Assembly: GCF_042686125.1 (NCBI RefSeq)
Contig: NZ_JBHUOV010000002.1
Location: 434,001 to 498,000 of the forward strand
Length of the DNA: 64,000 nt
From: Oceanihabitans iliipiscarium
GTDB lineage: Bacteria > Bacteroidota > Bacteroidia > Flavobacteriales > Flavobacteriaceae
Direction: 5' to 3'
Below the pieces are notes generated by a model. It did not search any database and had not been told where the DNA came from. It was given only the letters and a program-made list of their open reading frames with translations. How positions within the stretch are numbered: the stretch's first letter is position 1; each line of letters opens with the position of its first letter. Shown here one piece after another: positions 1 through 7,563 of the stretch. The translations under genes and the position numbers were made by a program.

Positions 1-256
1 TATCAACCATTAGCAAGACCATACCTTTAGCCTTTTCTTCAAACTTAGTAGAGTTAAAAAAATCTTGTTTCAACATTTTACAAGGCGGACACCAATCACT
101 TCCAGTAAAATAAACCAAAATGGGCTTATTCTCTTTAGACGAAATAGCTTTAGCCTCGTCTATATCAGTTAGCCAATTAAGATTAGATACATGTTCTTCT
201 TGAGCTGAAACATTAAAAACTAGTGCACAAACAAATAAGAGGAATAGGTTTTTCAT
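1..256 (-). CDS. Thioredoxin-family protein, secreted (3' part cut by window edge)
   Basis: The gene runs off the left edge, so only the first 85 residues are visible. They begin with a signal peptide (hydrophobic FLLFVCALVF, then a likely cut after VSAQ). A thioredoxin-like fold follows, with YFTGSDWCPPCKML holding the CxxC redox pair; the CPPC variant is typical of periplasmic thiol reductases or disulfide isomerases in Bacteroidota. The expected role is thiol-disulfide exchange in the periplasm. The start is the ATG on the minus strand at 256. A nitroreductase on the same strand lies upstream. The C-terminal half, including the cis-Pro loop, is outside the window, so the subfamily cannot be settled. 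Confidence 0.85.
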   Translation of the reverse strand, partial: MKNLFLLFVCALVFNVSAQEEHVSNLNWLTDIDEAKAISSKENKPILVYFTGSDWCPPCKMLKQDFFNSTKFEEKAKGMVLLMVD

Positions 257-327
257 TTTGATTTGATATTGAGGGTTTCACAAATGTAATTATTTTTTAT
301 GATAACAACAATCTTGCCATCTTATTG

Positions 328-957
328 TTAGTATGTTATGACAGCGTCAGAAATTTGCTTTCTAACTTTTTTAAATGAAGCAAACCTATCATCATCAGAC
401 CTGTACCCAATAGGCAATAACAGTACCGATTTTAGGCCTTTTTGTTGTAGCTGAAGAACCTCATCATATTTTTTGGGGTTAAACCCTTCCATAGGGCAGC
501 TATCTATACCTTCAATAGCGCAAACCGTTAATATATTTCCCATAGCCAAGTACGCTTGTTTAATGGCCCAATTTTCAATTTCTGTTTGGTGTTTATTAGA
601 AAAATCTTCAACTAAAAAATCTTTAAAAGGCTCAAGAATACTATCGGGAGTGTTTCTAATGGTTTTAATTCTATTAAAATAATTAACAATATACTCAGCA
701 TCTATTTTGGTCTCAATACAAAACACCAAAACATGTGATGCCTGAGCAATTTGCTCTTGGTCCATAGAATGTTCTACCAATTGCGTTTGCAGGGCTTTAT
801 CTTGAAGCACCACTAATTTTATAGGCTGTAAACCGTAAGAGCTTGCAGTTAAATTAAACGCTTTATACAGAATGTTTAATTTATCCTCTTCAACACGTTT
901 ATTAGCATTAAATGTTTTGGTAGCATATCGCCAAGATAAATGGTCAATAATATTCAT
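328..957 (-). CDS. Nitroreductase-family NAD(P)H-dependent oxidoreductase
   Basis: The 209-residue product has the usual length and layout of single-domain FMN nitroreductases. The N-terminal RYATKTFN stretch matches the phosphate-contacting Arg region of the FMN site. SSYGLQPIKLVVL and the later CAIEGIDSCPMEGFNPKKY match the conserved Gly/Pro-rich segments. It is expected to be a cytosolic homodimer reducing quinones or nitro compounds with NAD(P)H; the physiological substrate is unknown. A TATTTTTG -7 element lies just upstream (975-982), so it probably has its own promoter. The thioredoxin-like gene downstream is separated by 71 bp and could be cotranscribed. Confidence 0.88.
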   Translation of the reverse strand: MNIIDHLSWRYATKTFNANKRVEEDKLNILYKAFNLTASSYGLQPIKLVVLQDKALQTQLVEHSMDQEQIAQASHVLVFCIETKIDAEYIVNYFNRIKTIRNTPDSILEPFKDFLVEDFSNKHQTEIENWAIKQAYLAMGNILTVCAIEGIDSCPMEGFNPKKYDEVLQLQQKGLKSVLLLPIGYRSDDDRFASFKKVRKQISDAVITY

Positions 958-974
958 AGGTATTGGAGTTTAGA

Positions 975-982
975 CAAAAATA
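975..982 (-). promoter_or_regulatory. -7 promoter element for the nitroreductase gene
   Basis: On the minus strand this reads TATTTTTG, a full match to the Bacteroidota -7 consensus TAnnTTTG, ending 17 nt before the ATG. No clear TTTG -33 element is seen at the usual spacing. Confidence 0.5.
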
Positions 983-1067
983 ATATTTGAAGATGAGTTA
1001 ATAACTAAGTTCAGGATAAATTTATCTTATAGTTATAAAACTTAAAGGAATAAAATTTCATTTTTTA

Positions 1068-1098
1068 TTTGAAAGAAGTAAAAAGGATTCTATATTTG
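1068..1098 (+). promoter_or_regulatory. Promoter of tRNA-Ser
   Basis: TTTG at 1068-1071 is followed after 19 bp by TATATTTG at 1091-1098, an excellent -33/-7 pair of the Bacteroidota type. It lies 36 bp upstream of the mature tRNA-Ser 5' end. Confidence 0.75.
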
Positions 1099-1134
1099 CA
1101 TCCGCATTCAGGGAATACCTGATGAGGCACTCAA

Positions 1135-1219
1135 GGAGAAATGGCAGAGTGGTCGAATGCGGCAGTCTTGAAAACTGTTGAGGGTCACACCTCCGGGGGT
1201 TCGAATCCCTCTTTCTCCG
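1135..1219 (+). tRNA. tRNA-Ser: tRNA-Ser (anticodon UGA)
   Basis: This is an 85-nt class II tRNA. The acceptor stem GGAGAAA pairs with TTTCTCC, with G as the discriminator base. The anticodon loop is CTTGAAA with TGA at the anticodon. A long variable arm lies between the anticodon stem and the GGTTCGAATCC T-arm, as expected for serine tRNAs. The CCA end is not encoded. It has its own promoter upstream and a terminator directly downstream, so it is a single-gene unit. Confidence 0.97.
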
Positions 1220-1225
1220 CAAAAG

Positions 1226-1254
1226 AAACCCATAACGAAAGTTATGGGTTTTTG
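1226..1254 (+). terminator. Intrinsic terminator of tRNA-Ser
   Basis: AAACCCATAAC at 1226-1236 pairs with GTTATGGGTTT at 1241-1251 around a GAAA tetraloop. The hairpin continues into a T run, starting 6 bp after the tRNA. Confidence 0.9.
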
Positions 1255-1369
1255 TATTTTATAAAGTAAGCCAAGGGTACCTTGAGCGAAACGATTGATA
1301 GTTTATATAGATTTAAAGTTTAGAAAAAGCCTTTTATTTTATTAATTAATATCATTATACTCGCATTAC

Positions 1370-1942
1370 TTAAAATTTATATATTAATCCTACCATATAA
1401 TCATTGTTGTCAGATGAAAATGATAATTTAAAGTGTTCTTTTTGAAATGATGTTGTAAATAAATAAGTACTTCCAATACCCACTAAAGCTCCTCCAATAA
1501 CATCAAACCAGTCATGCCGATCATCTAAGCCCTCAACACGACTATAGGCTACAAATCCTGCTACAGCATAAGCAGGAATTCCATACTTCCAACCATAGCG
1601 CCTTTGTATAAAAGAAGCTCCTTGAAAGGCTAAGGAGGTATGTCCTGAAGGAAAAGCTAGTCCATCTGTCGCGCCATCTGGTCGGTCTTTATTTATAGAA
1701 TATTTCATAATATATGTAGCTCCTAAATTTGCACTAAAACCTTTAAGATATTGCCATCCGCCTTCTTTATCTCCATTCATTAGAATTAAAGTAGCAGAAG
1801 CTACCATAGGTAAAAACTGCCCTACATCTCCCATTTGTTGAATTGTACGCTCTATTTTTATTTCCTGAGGTGAGTCTTCCTCTTGTGCTCTTACATAACA
1901 AAATGAGAAACAAATAAACACTATAATTCGGATTTTAAACAT
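1370..1942 (-). CDS. PAP2-superfamily membrane-associated phosphatase
   Basis: The 190-residue protein has a signal peptide (about 1-20) and the three PAP2 signatures: K80-x6-R87-P88, P98-S-G-H101, and S134-R135 with H143 and D147. The last motif has seven residues between SR and H instead of the usual five. The family hydrolyses phosphate from lipids such as undecaprenyl-diphosphate, phosphatidate, phosphatidylglycerophosphate or lipid A, with the active site on the periplasmic side. Upstream lies a 17-bp direct-repeat box plus TAnnTTTA element shared with the LTA-synthase-like gene and the response regulator, which implies co-regulation and a role in envelope lipid remodelling. The substrate is inferred from context only. 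Confidence 0.88.
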   Translation of the reverse strand: MFKIRIIVFICFSFCYVRAQEEDSPQEIKIERTIQQMGDVGQFLPMVASATLILMNGDKEGGWQYLKGFSANLGATYIMKYSINKDRPDGATDGLAFPSGHTSLAFQGASFIQRRYGWKYGIPAYAVAGFVAYSRVEGLDDRHDWFDVIGGALVGIGSTYLFTTSFQKEHFKLSFSSDNNDYMVGLIYKF

Positions 1943-2005
1943 CTATTTGAAATATTAAATTTACAATTAAACCTATTTATTATATAAGGTTATAACTAAT
2001 TACAA

Positions 2006-2040
2006 TAAAAATACAGGTCAATTCTTAAGAAAATTTTAAG
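2006..2040 (-). promoter_or_regulatory. Two-component regulator box and promoter before the PAP2 gene
   Basis: In gene direction the box is CTTAAA-N5-CTTAAG (2040-2024), a direct repeat with an 11-bp period typical of OmpR-family binding sites and close to the PmrA box. Exactly 10 bp later comes TATTTTTA (2013-2006), a TAnnTTTA -7 element. The same arrangement occurs before the LTA-synthase-like gene (4137-4171) and the response regulator (6187-6221). Confidence 0.65.
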
Positions 2041-2164
2041 CAAGTCAAATAGCTTAATTCATTTGCTGATAGCCTTTGAGTTTTTTTATTAGGATTAAAA
2101 TGTTTTTGAAGAAAAGATGCGTATAAATTATGTTTTCCAGAACCCTTTAAATAATCACTCCGTT

Positions 2165-4114
2165 TTAATCGTTACTCGTTACTTCTGGTAACCTATACTC
2201 CAATTTATTATACGATTGTGAAGCTAATACAATATGGCTAATCGCATCACGAACAAGACTTTGATCAATATTGTTTTCGAGAATTAAAGCATCATCCTTA
2301 GTGACTTTAAACTGTAAGGCTTCTTTCCCAGGTTGTAGCACAATTAAATCTTCTCCATTTCTAAAAGCATTTGTAGAATGAAATTGCATCATGGCTCTTC
2401 CTTTTATAGAATCATTAAGTGTAAAGATATTCCTACCTACCATAGGTGTTTCAATATCAACACCTATTAAGTCAAGTAAGCTTGGTGGAATATCTATTTG
2501 TGATAAAAGCTTATCATAAGTCATTCCCCCATCAATATTTGGTGCTATAATTAACGCTGGAATATGAAACTTATTTACAGGAATCAAATCGTCTCCCCAG
2601 GTTCTGGTGTTGTGATCTGCTATTATTATAAATACAGTATTGTTATAATATGCTTCTTTTTTTGCTATTTTAAAAAATTCTCCAATAGCATAATCGGCAT
2701 ATTTAATGGCATTATTTACTGTTCCTTTTGGTTTGTCATAGAGTTCAATTTTATTATCTGGAAATTCAAATGGTTCATGATTAGAACTAGAAAACATTAA
2801 AGAGAAAAATGGCTTTCCTTGATACGATTTATAAAGCTCATTTCCTTTTCTTACCAGAGACTCATCTGAAACACCCCATGTACCCTTAAAATCACATTCT
2901 TTTTTTGAGTAATCTCTCTCATCTATAATGTCATCAAAGCCATTACCATTAAAAAAAGAAGCCATGTTATCAAAATTTGAAGAGCCTCCATACACAAAAC
3001 TAGTTTCATAGCCTTTCCTTTTTAGTGCATCTGCTAAAGAGAAAAAGCCGTTTTGAGATTTTCCTAACTTTACAACACTTCTAGAAGGTGTAGGAAGAAA
3101 TCCTGTAGTAACAGCTTCAATTCCTCTAACACTTCTTGTGCCAGTTGCATATAAATTAGTAAATAACAAACCTTCATTTGATAACTCATCAAAATTTGGT
3201 GTTAATGGAAGTCCACCTAACACACCAACATATTCTGCGCCCAAACTTTCCTGTAAGAAAATAACTAAGTTATATGGTTTTTCTCTTTTATGAGTGCTTT
3301 CCTGAAAATGCAATAGAGGGATTTCAGAATTAGTAAAATCACTAGTTTCAGCAGTCATGTATTTCTTTACTCTATTTAGAGCTTCTTCACTTGGCACACT
3401 GCCGTACATCTTAATCATATCCTCTTCATTTTTCAAAGAATAAACCGCAAAGCCAACTGTATAGAGTGAATTTAAGGCAAGACTATTAACAAATTGATTT
3501 TTTGAAAACACAGCATCACTTGCGTTAATTGGCCGAACAGACGTAAGACTTGATCGCAATCCAAAAAACAACAAAAACAAAACAGGAATGACCATCTTTA
3601 ACTTAAAAGCATAGGACGTTTCTTTTCTTATTAAAAACCATGTTTTCGACTTTTTAACTAAAAAGTAAAGACTTGCAATTAAAATTGCAACAGCCACAAT
3701 TATTATCCATAAAAACCCTTTAAATAACATCGTTAAGACTTCTTTTGGGTAAACTAAATATTCTACAAAAAGGCGATTTGGCCTAGTGTCGTACTGTATT
3801 AAAAAGTTTGGTGTTGCCAATTCCATAAACAACAAAAAAAACAAACAGACAATAAAAAAGAAGCGTATAAATTTCTCTAATTGTGTTAAAAAACGGAAAG
3901 GCATAAATAATATGAGTACTGTTGGTAAGATAGCCATATAAGACATTAAAATAATATCCATACGCAATCCTATTGGGAAAAGTAACCAAAAGTTTTTTGT
4001 TTCAATGATTCGAGGCATGAACCCAATAAAAAGAATGAATCGACTTAAAGTTGTTATTAATAATCCAATTAAAAAAAAGTTAATAATTGGCTTTAAAAAA
4101 TCTATTTTTCTCAT
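2165..4114 (-). CDS. LTA-synthase-family membrane sulfatase/phosphoethanolamine-transferase-like enzyme
   Basis: The 649-residue protein starts with about five membrane segments (roughly 10-35, 42-72, 82-108, 130-153, 172-190), followed by a periplasmic alkaline-phosphatase-fold domain. Visible active-site elements are E289 (LVIFLQESLGAE), the probable nucleophile T326 in ATGTRSVRG, W413..D417 and H446, and the metal pair D500-H501 in IIADHN. Relatives transfer phosphoglycerol or phosphoethanolamine head groups from phospholipids to surface polymers or lipid A, or hydrolyse them. The Gram-negative background makes lipid A, glycan or periplasmic glucan the likely acceptor, not lipoteichoic acid. 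It sits directly downstream of a two-component system and shares its promoter box. Confidence 0.85.
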   Translation of the reverse strand: MRKIDFLKPIINFFLIGLLITTLSRFILFIGFMPRIIETKNFWLLFPIGLRMDIILMSYMAILPTVLILFMPFRFLTQLEKFIRFFFIVCLFFLLFMELATPNFLIQYDTRPNRLFVEYLVYPKEVLTMLFKGFLWIIIVAVAILIASLYFLVKKSKTWFLIRKETSYAFKLKMVIPVLFLLFFGLRSSLTSVRPINASDAVFSKNQFVNSLALNSLYTVGFAVYSLKNEEDMIKMYGSVPSEEALNRVKKYMTAETSDFTNSEIPLLHFQESTHKREKPYNLVIFLQESLGAEYVGVLGGLPLTPNFDELSNEGLLFTNLYATGTRSVRGIEAVTTGFLPTPSRSVVKLGKSQNGFFSLADALKRKGYETSFVYGGSSNFDNMASFFNGNGFDDIIDERDYSKKECDFKGTWGVSDESLVRKGNELYKSYQGKPFFSLMFSSSNHEPFEFPDNKIELYDKPKGTVNNAIKYADYAIGEFFKIAKKEAYYNNTVFIIIADHNTRTWGDDLIPVNKFHIPALIIAPNIDGGMTYDKLLSQIDIPPSLLDLIGVDIETPMVGRNIFTLNDSIKGRAMMQFHSTNAFRNGEDLIVLQPGKEALQFKVTKDDALILENNIDQSLVRDAISHIVLASQSYNKLEYRLPEVTSND

Positions 4115-4136
4115 TGTTTTATTCCTTAATAAGGAA

Positions 4137-4171
4137 TAAAATTAAAGGGCAATTCTAAATTAAATCTTAAG
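4137..4171 (-). promoter_or_regulatory. Two-component regulator box and promoter before the LTA-synthase-like gene
   Basis: In gene direction, CTTAAG-ATTTA-ATTTAG (4171-4155) differs at only one of 17 positions from the box before the response regulator. TAATTTTA, a -7 type element, follows after 10 bp (4144-4137). The box covers the place of a -33 element, as expected for an activator-dependent promoter. Confidence 0.68.
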
Positions 4172-4241
4172 TTTTATTGATGCTGTGAAAATTTTTAACG
4201 GACTAAATTTAAACGCCACTAATGTAATAAGTGGTATTTTT

Positions 4242-5489
4242 TCAATGAAAACTCACAGAAAAGGAATGCTTAAAGTCTTTATACTCATAGCCTAAATCGA
4301 ACTTATAGAAATCACAAATCCTTTTTACAATGGCCAATCCTAACCCAGTAGATTCAGTACTAGTGTTTTCTGTATAAAACCTATTAAATATTCTTTCTGG
4401 ATGCCCAATAGCCTGTTTGCCTTTATTAGAGACAACTAAAGTATTAGACGTTGTAATTATTGAAATCTCATCATTCTTATCACTATGTTTAATAGCGTTC
4501 GAGATTAAATTATTAATAAGAATATCTGCAAGAAAAGCATCCATTGGCACTATTAATTCATTAGTAATTAAATGAGTGATGTTATCGATTTCCATCTCTT
4601 TAAAACTACCAATCTTCTCTTTAAATAGATTTGTAAGATTGACATTTTCAATATTTGCAAATTGATTATTATCAATCTTCGAAAGAATAGTTACTCGTTT
4701 ATTGAGTTGCTTAAGGCGATGAATATCTTTTTGAATCGACGTAATTTGTTCGAACTGAGTATCATTAATTGATTTCTCATTAATGATATTATCAATCTTT
4801 GCTTGAATTATTGCTAAAGGGGTTTGCAATTCGTGAGAGACATTCTCTGTAAATTGTTTTAAATTTAGGTAATCTGACCGTACCTTGTTCGTTAGCGTTT
4901 CAATTTCAACTTTTAATTCAGAAAACTCTAAAATATCACTTTCAACCAACTCCAATTTATGATTTGAGGTCAATGAAAACGATTTCATTTGTTCTAAATT
5001 TATAAAAAAAGGACGCCATAACTTAATATTTCTTGCAGTATTAAAATAATACAAAAACAAAAAAGCAAGTACAATAATAACAATGTAAGAAAAAACGATA
5101 GCAGAAAGAATATCTTCAGTTTCTACAATCATATCTCGCACTGTAATTTGATAGTTTTTATTGTTAATCGTTTTAAACGTTGAAAGCTCTCTAAACACTT
5201 CCATTTCATCTTGTGAAGGGTCGTATATAATGGTATCTTTTAAAATGTCTTTTCTTAACCCCTCTACATTTAGTATTTCTATAATTGGAGGCAAATCATA
5301 ATGAGCCTCTCCTTTGGTCATGCGCTCTACAATTCTGGCTTCTGTTGAGTAAAGTGCTTCTTCAATCTCTTCCTGTAAAAGGTTTTTGGTATAAAAATAA
5401 AGCACTACAGAACTTAGAATGGCTAAAACTAAACCTGTTATAAGGAAGGTTTTGGAAGTTTTCTTTATTAGATTTGTTTTTGTTCCCAT
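4242..5489 (-). CDS. Two-component sensor histidine kinase
   Basis: The 415-residue protein has membrane segments at about 16-34 and 128-148 that enclose a periplasmic sensor loop of about 95 residues. The dimerisation/phosphoacceptor helix carries FTENVSHELQTPLA with H219. The ATPase domain shows the N box (INNLISNAIKHS), the F box (FNRFYTE) and the G2 box (STGLGLAIVKRIC). The sensor loop contains several Asp/Glu runs, which would suit detection of cations or cationic peptides, but that is only a suggestion. It starts 3 bp after the response-regulator stop, so the two are one operon. The signal is unknown. Confidence 0.93.
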   Translation of the reverse strand: MGTKTNLIKKTSKTFLITGLVLAILSSVVLYFYTKNLLQEEIEEALYSTEARIVERMTKGEAHYDLPPIIEILNVEGLRKDILKDTIIYDPSQDEMEVFRELSTFKTINNKNYQITVRDMIVETEDILSAIVFSYIVIIVLAFLFLYYFNTARNIKLWRPFFINLEQMKSFSLTSNHKLELVESDILEFSELKVEIETLTNKVRSDYLNLKQFTENVSHELQTPLAIIQAKIDNIINEKSINDTQFEQITSIQKDIHRLKQLNKRVTILSKIDNNQFANIENVNLTNLFKEKIGSFKEMEIDNITHLITNELIVPMDAFLADILINNLISNAIKHSDKNDEISIITTSNTLVVSNKGKQAIGHPERIFNRFYTENTSTESTGLGLAIVKRICDFYKFDLGYEYKDFKHSFSVSFH

Positions 5490-5492
5490 TAA

Positions 5493-6167
5493 TTATTCAT
5501 CAATAAACTTATAACCACTGCCATAAGCCGTTTTTATATATTTCCCTCCTTCAGCAGTTAGCTTTTTACGTAAATTATTTATGTGCACATAAATAAAGTC
5601 AAAATTATCAAGAAGATCACTATCGTCGCCCCAAAGATGTTCTGCAATCATGCCTTTTGATAACACTCTACCTTTATTCGAAATAAAAAACACTAGCAAA
5701 TCGTATTCCTTTTTTGTAAGTCCCATTGGTTTTTCATTTATATATGCGACTCTAGACTTTGTATCTATTTGTATTTCATTAAATTTCATAATCTCATCGC
5801 CACCATAAGTACCACGTCTTAAAACGGCATTTATACGAGAATTAAGTTCTGCCAAATGAAAGGGTTTTGTAATATAGTCGTCTGCACCTAAATCTAAGCC
5901 CTCTAGTTTATCGGTTAAAGAATTATTTGCCGAAATGATAATAACACCAGTTTTTTTTTTATCTTTTTTAATTTCTTTAAGCACGTCTAAACCACTTCCT
6001 GTAATTAAATTGATATCAAGTATGATGACATCATAGTCATAAATCGCTGATTTTTGAATCGCTTCATGATAATCTGATGCCACTTCACAAACATGACCAT
6101 CACGCTTTAAATAAGTGACTATAGATTGCTGTAACGCTAGCTCATCTTCAGCTATTAAATATTTCAT
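5493..6167 (-). CDS. OmpR/PhoB-family response regulator
   Basis: The 224-residue protein has a receiver domain with acidic pocket E7/D8, phosphoacceptor D51 (VIILDINL), S79 or nearby Ser/Thr, and K101 in the ITKPF motif. A C-terminal winged helix (from about 125) ends in HINNLRKKL and YGSGYKF, typical of OmpR-type DNA binding. Such regulators bind tandem half-sites with an 11-bp period, which is exactly the spacing found in the boxes before this gene, the LTA-synthase-like gene and the PAP2 gene. It is therefore probably autoregulated. It is partnered with the kinase encoded 3 bp downstream. Confidence 0.95.
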   Translation of the reverse strand: MKYLIAEDELALQQSIVTYLKRDGHVCEVASDYHEAIQKSAIYDYDVIILDINLITGSGLDVLKEIKKDKKKTGVIIISANNSLTDKLEGLDLGADDYITKPFHLAELNSRINAVLRRGTYGGDEIMKFNEIQIDTKSRVAYINEKPMGLTKKEYDLLVFFISNKGRVLSKGMIAEHLWGDDSDLLDNFDFIYVHINNLRKKLTAEGGKYIKTAYGSGYKFIDE

Positions 6168-6186
6168 CGCTTTAAATTTAAGGCTA

Positions 6187-6221
6187 TAAATTTAACCCTA
6201 TATTCTAAATTAATTCTTAAG
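6187..6221 (-). promoter_or_regulatory. Autoregulatory box and promoter of the two-component operon
   Basis: In gene direction the box is CTTAAG-AATTA-ATTTAG (6221-6205), followed after 10 bp by TAAATTTA (6194-6187). The box ends 37 nt before the start codon, compared with 40 nt at the LTA-synthase-like gene. Confidence 0.68.
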
Positions 6222-6386
6222 ATTTAATATAACCTTACTTTATTTCCTGTAATAGTATACTCCTATTTGATTTTTCAATCCTATATTTAAAATAAACAAA
6301 CCCACTATAAAGCTTGCACCTCCTTTTAGGCAATGCAAAAATCAACATTAAGACTAAGCACAACCAAACACCAACACCACTTGAAA

Positions 6387-6403
6387 TTCCGACAACGTCG
6401 GAA
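6387..6403. other. Short inverted repeat downstream of the PLD-like gene
   Basis: TTCCGAC / GTCGGAA flank a 3-nt centre. The hairpin lies 36 bp past the stop of the minus-strand PLD-like gene and could help end its transcript, but only a short ATTT tail follows, so it is a poor intrinsic terminator. The rest of 6222-6438 shows no gene. Confidence 0.3.
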
Positions 6404-6438
6404 CCAACTTTAAGCAGAAATCATCCTCCTCGAATAGT

Positions 6439-7392
6439 TTATTTATTTGCTAATTCCCTATACTTATTAATAATCGCAGTAATACCTTCGTTATATTTTG
6501 CATACTTTTTTTGTTGATTATTTTCATCACTCCAATCAAAATTATCATGTCTATAAAGGAATAAATCTTGATCTAAACTATTCCAATAATATTTAAAACC
6601 ATGAAATTCGAACTCATCGTATACACTTTCCCAAGCTGTGTATAACTTCTTTAAATCTACTTCCTCCAGATTAAATGTGATTGCTATTCTATTATCTTCA
6701 AAAACGACATCTACCTTATCAAAAAAGTTATCGCATTTTGCATACCACTTTATAGTAACACTCCCTTTTATAACAATTCTCCCAAAATTGTTTTTATCAA
6801 TATTTTTGAAAGGTTTAAATTTTTTATTTAAAAAGGCTTTATTTAATCTATCGCAAAAATCTCTAGCTAACTCTTCATCCGTTTTAATAATATCAATTTT
6901 GAAAGCAGACTGTTTCGCTTTTTCACTTGCTTTTTCTAAACTAGCACTATTAATTATCTGTCGGATTTCTAATATAGCATCATCAAAAACCTCTTTTCTA
7001 TCCCTATTAATAGTATTCTTATCCTCTTCAATAGAATGCCTATGCATTAGCATACCCATTTCTCTATTATTTTTTTCAGAATACTCATAAAGATTCATAG
7101 AGCCTGTAATAAGTAAATCGCCATTGTAATAACATTTACAATGCACATTGGGGTGATGCAATAGGTTTATATTTTTAAGTAGTAAAAGCTTATTTTTTTC
7201 GTGTTCTGATAATTTATTTTCTCTATAAATTAATGTTATTTCTACACCATTAGTATCAGCTTCATTTAGAGCATTTATAATGTTTTCTGATGTTTGTATA
7301 TATGGAACTATTAAAATTAATTCTTTTTCGCTTTCTTCAATTAATTTAGGTATCCAGTGGTTTAGTTTTTGGGTATTTAAAAATAATGCCAT
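6439..7392 (-). CDS. PLD-like (HKD) domain protein at the edge of the restriction island
   Basis: The 317-residue protein has an N-terminal phospholipase-D-like domain with one HKD-type motif: H84-x-K86 in VHCKCYYNGD and G97-S-x-N100. The spacing between K86 and the GS pair is one residue shorter than the usual pattern, and the Asp sits at 92. A single motif implies a homodimeric active site, as in Nuc/BfiI-type nucleases. The C-terminal 200 residues are unassigned and rich in aromatic residues (YYWNSLDQDLFLY). It is co-oriented with the type I R-M genes and separated from hsdR by a decayed hsdS end, so a DNA-cleaving defence role is plausible but not shown. Confidence 0.72.
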   Translation of the reverse strand: MALFLNTQKLNHWIPKLIEESEKELILIVPYIQTSENIINALNEADTNGVEITLIYRENKLSEHEKNKLLLLKNINLLHHPNVHCKCYYNGDLLITGSMNLYEYSEKNNREMGMLMHRHSIEEDKNTINRDRKEVFDDAILEIRQIINSASLEKASEKAKQSAFKIDIIKTDEELARDFCDRLNKAFLNKKFKPFKNIDKNNFGRIVIKGSVTIKWYAKCDNFFDKVDVVFEDNRIAITFNLEEVDLKKLYTAWESVYDEFEFHGFKYYWNSLDQDLFLYRHDNFDWSDENNQQKKYAKYNEGITAIINKYRELANK

Positions 7393-7442
7393 TTTTTACT
7401 TCAATTATTCTAACTCTATTTTCTTTCCTATACAAGATTTCT

Positions 7443-7562
7443 TAATTATACCTTTACCTCATCCAACAACACCTCAGTACTACCACCACAATCCAACTAC
7501 TCCAACAACTCACCTTCAAAAGCTTTCGCAATAATGTCTTATGGTAAGCTGTCTATTTTCAT
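7443..7562 (-). pseudogene. Decayed C-terminal remnant of a second type I specificity subunit (hsdS)
   Basis: Read from the ATG at 7562, the frame gives MKIDSLP-stop-DIIAKAFEGELLE-stop-LDCGGSTEVLLDEVKV-stop. This matches from memory the C-terminal end of many HsdS proteins (LPQ..LAKAF.GEL.EQL......LL.E.K). The in-frame TAA and TAG stand where that ending has Gln, as if CAA and CAG had each suffered a C-to-T change. The intact hsdS of this island ends differently (ALLPKLMRGEIRV), so the relic comes from another HsdS lineage. It begins 1 nt past the hsdR stop. Confidence 0.6.
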
Positions 7563-7563
7563 A

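Noticed and set aside
6387..6403. Strong terminator after the PLD-like gene
   Set aside because: The stem is short and lacks a proper T run, so it is listed only as an inverted repeat.
7443..7562. Stop codons read as a recoded or suppressed frame
   Set aside because: The remainder of the window uses TAA, TAG and TGA as normal stops, and the frame is short and lacks its N-terminal part, so decay is the simple explanation.
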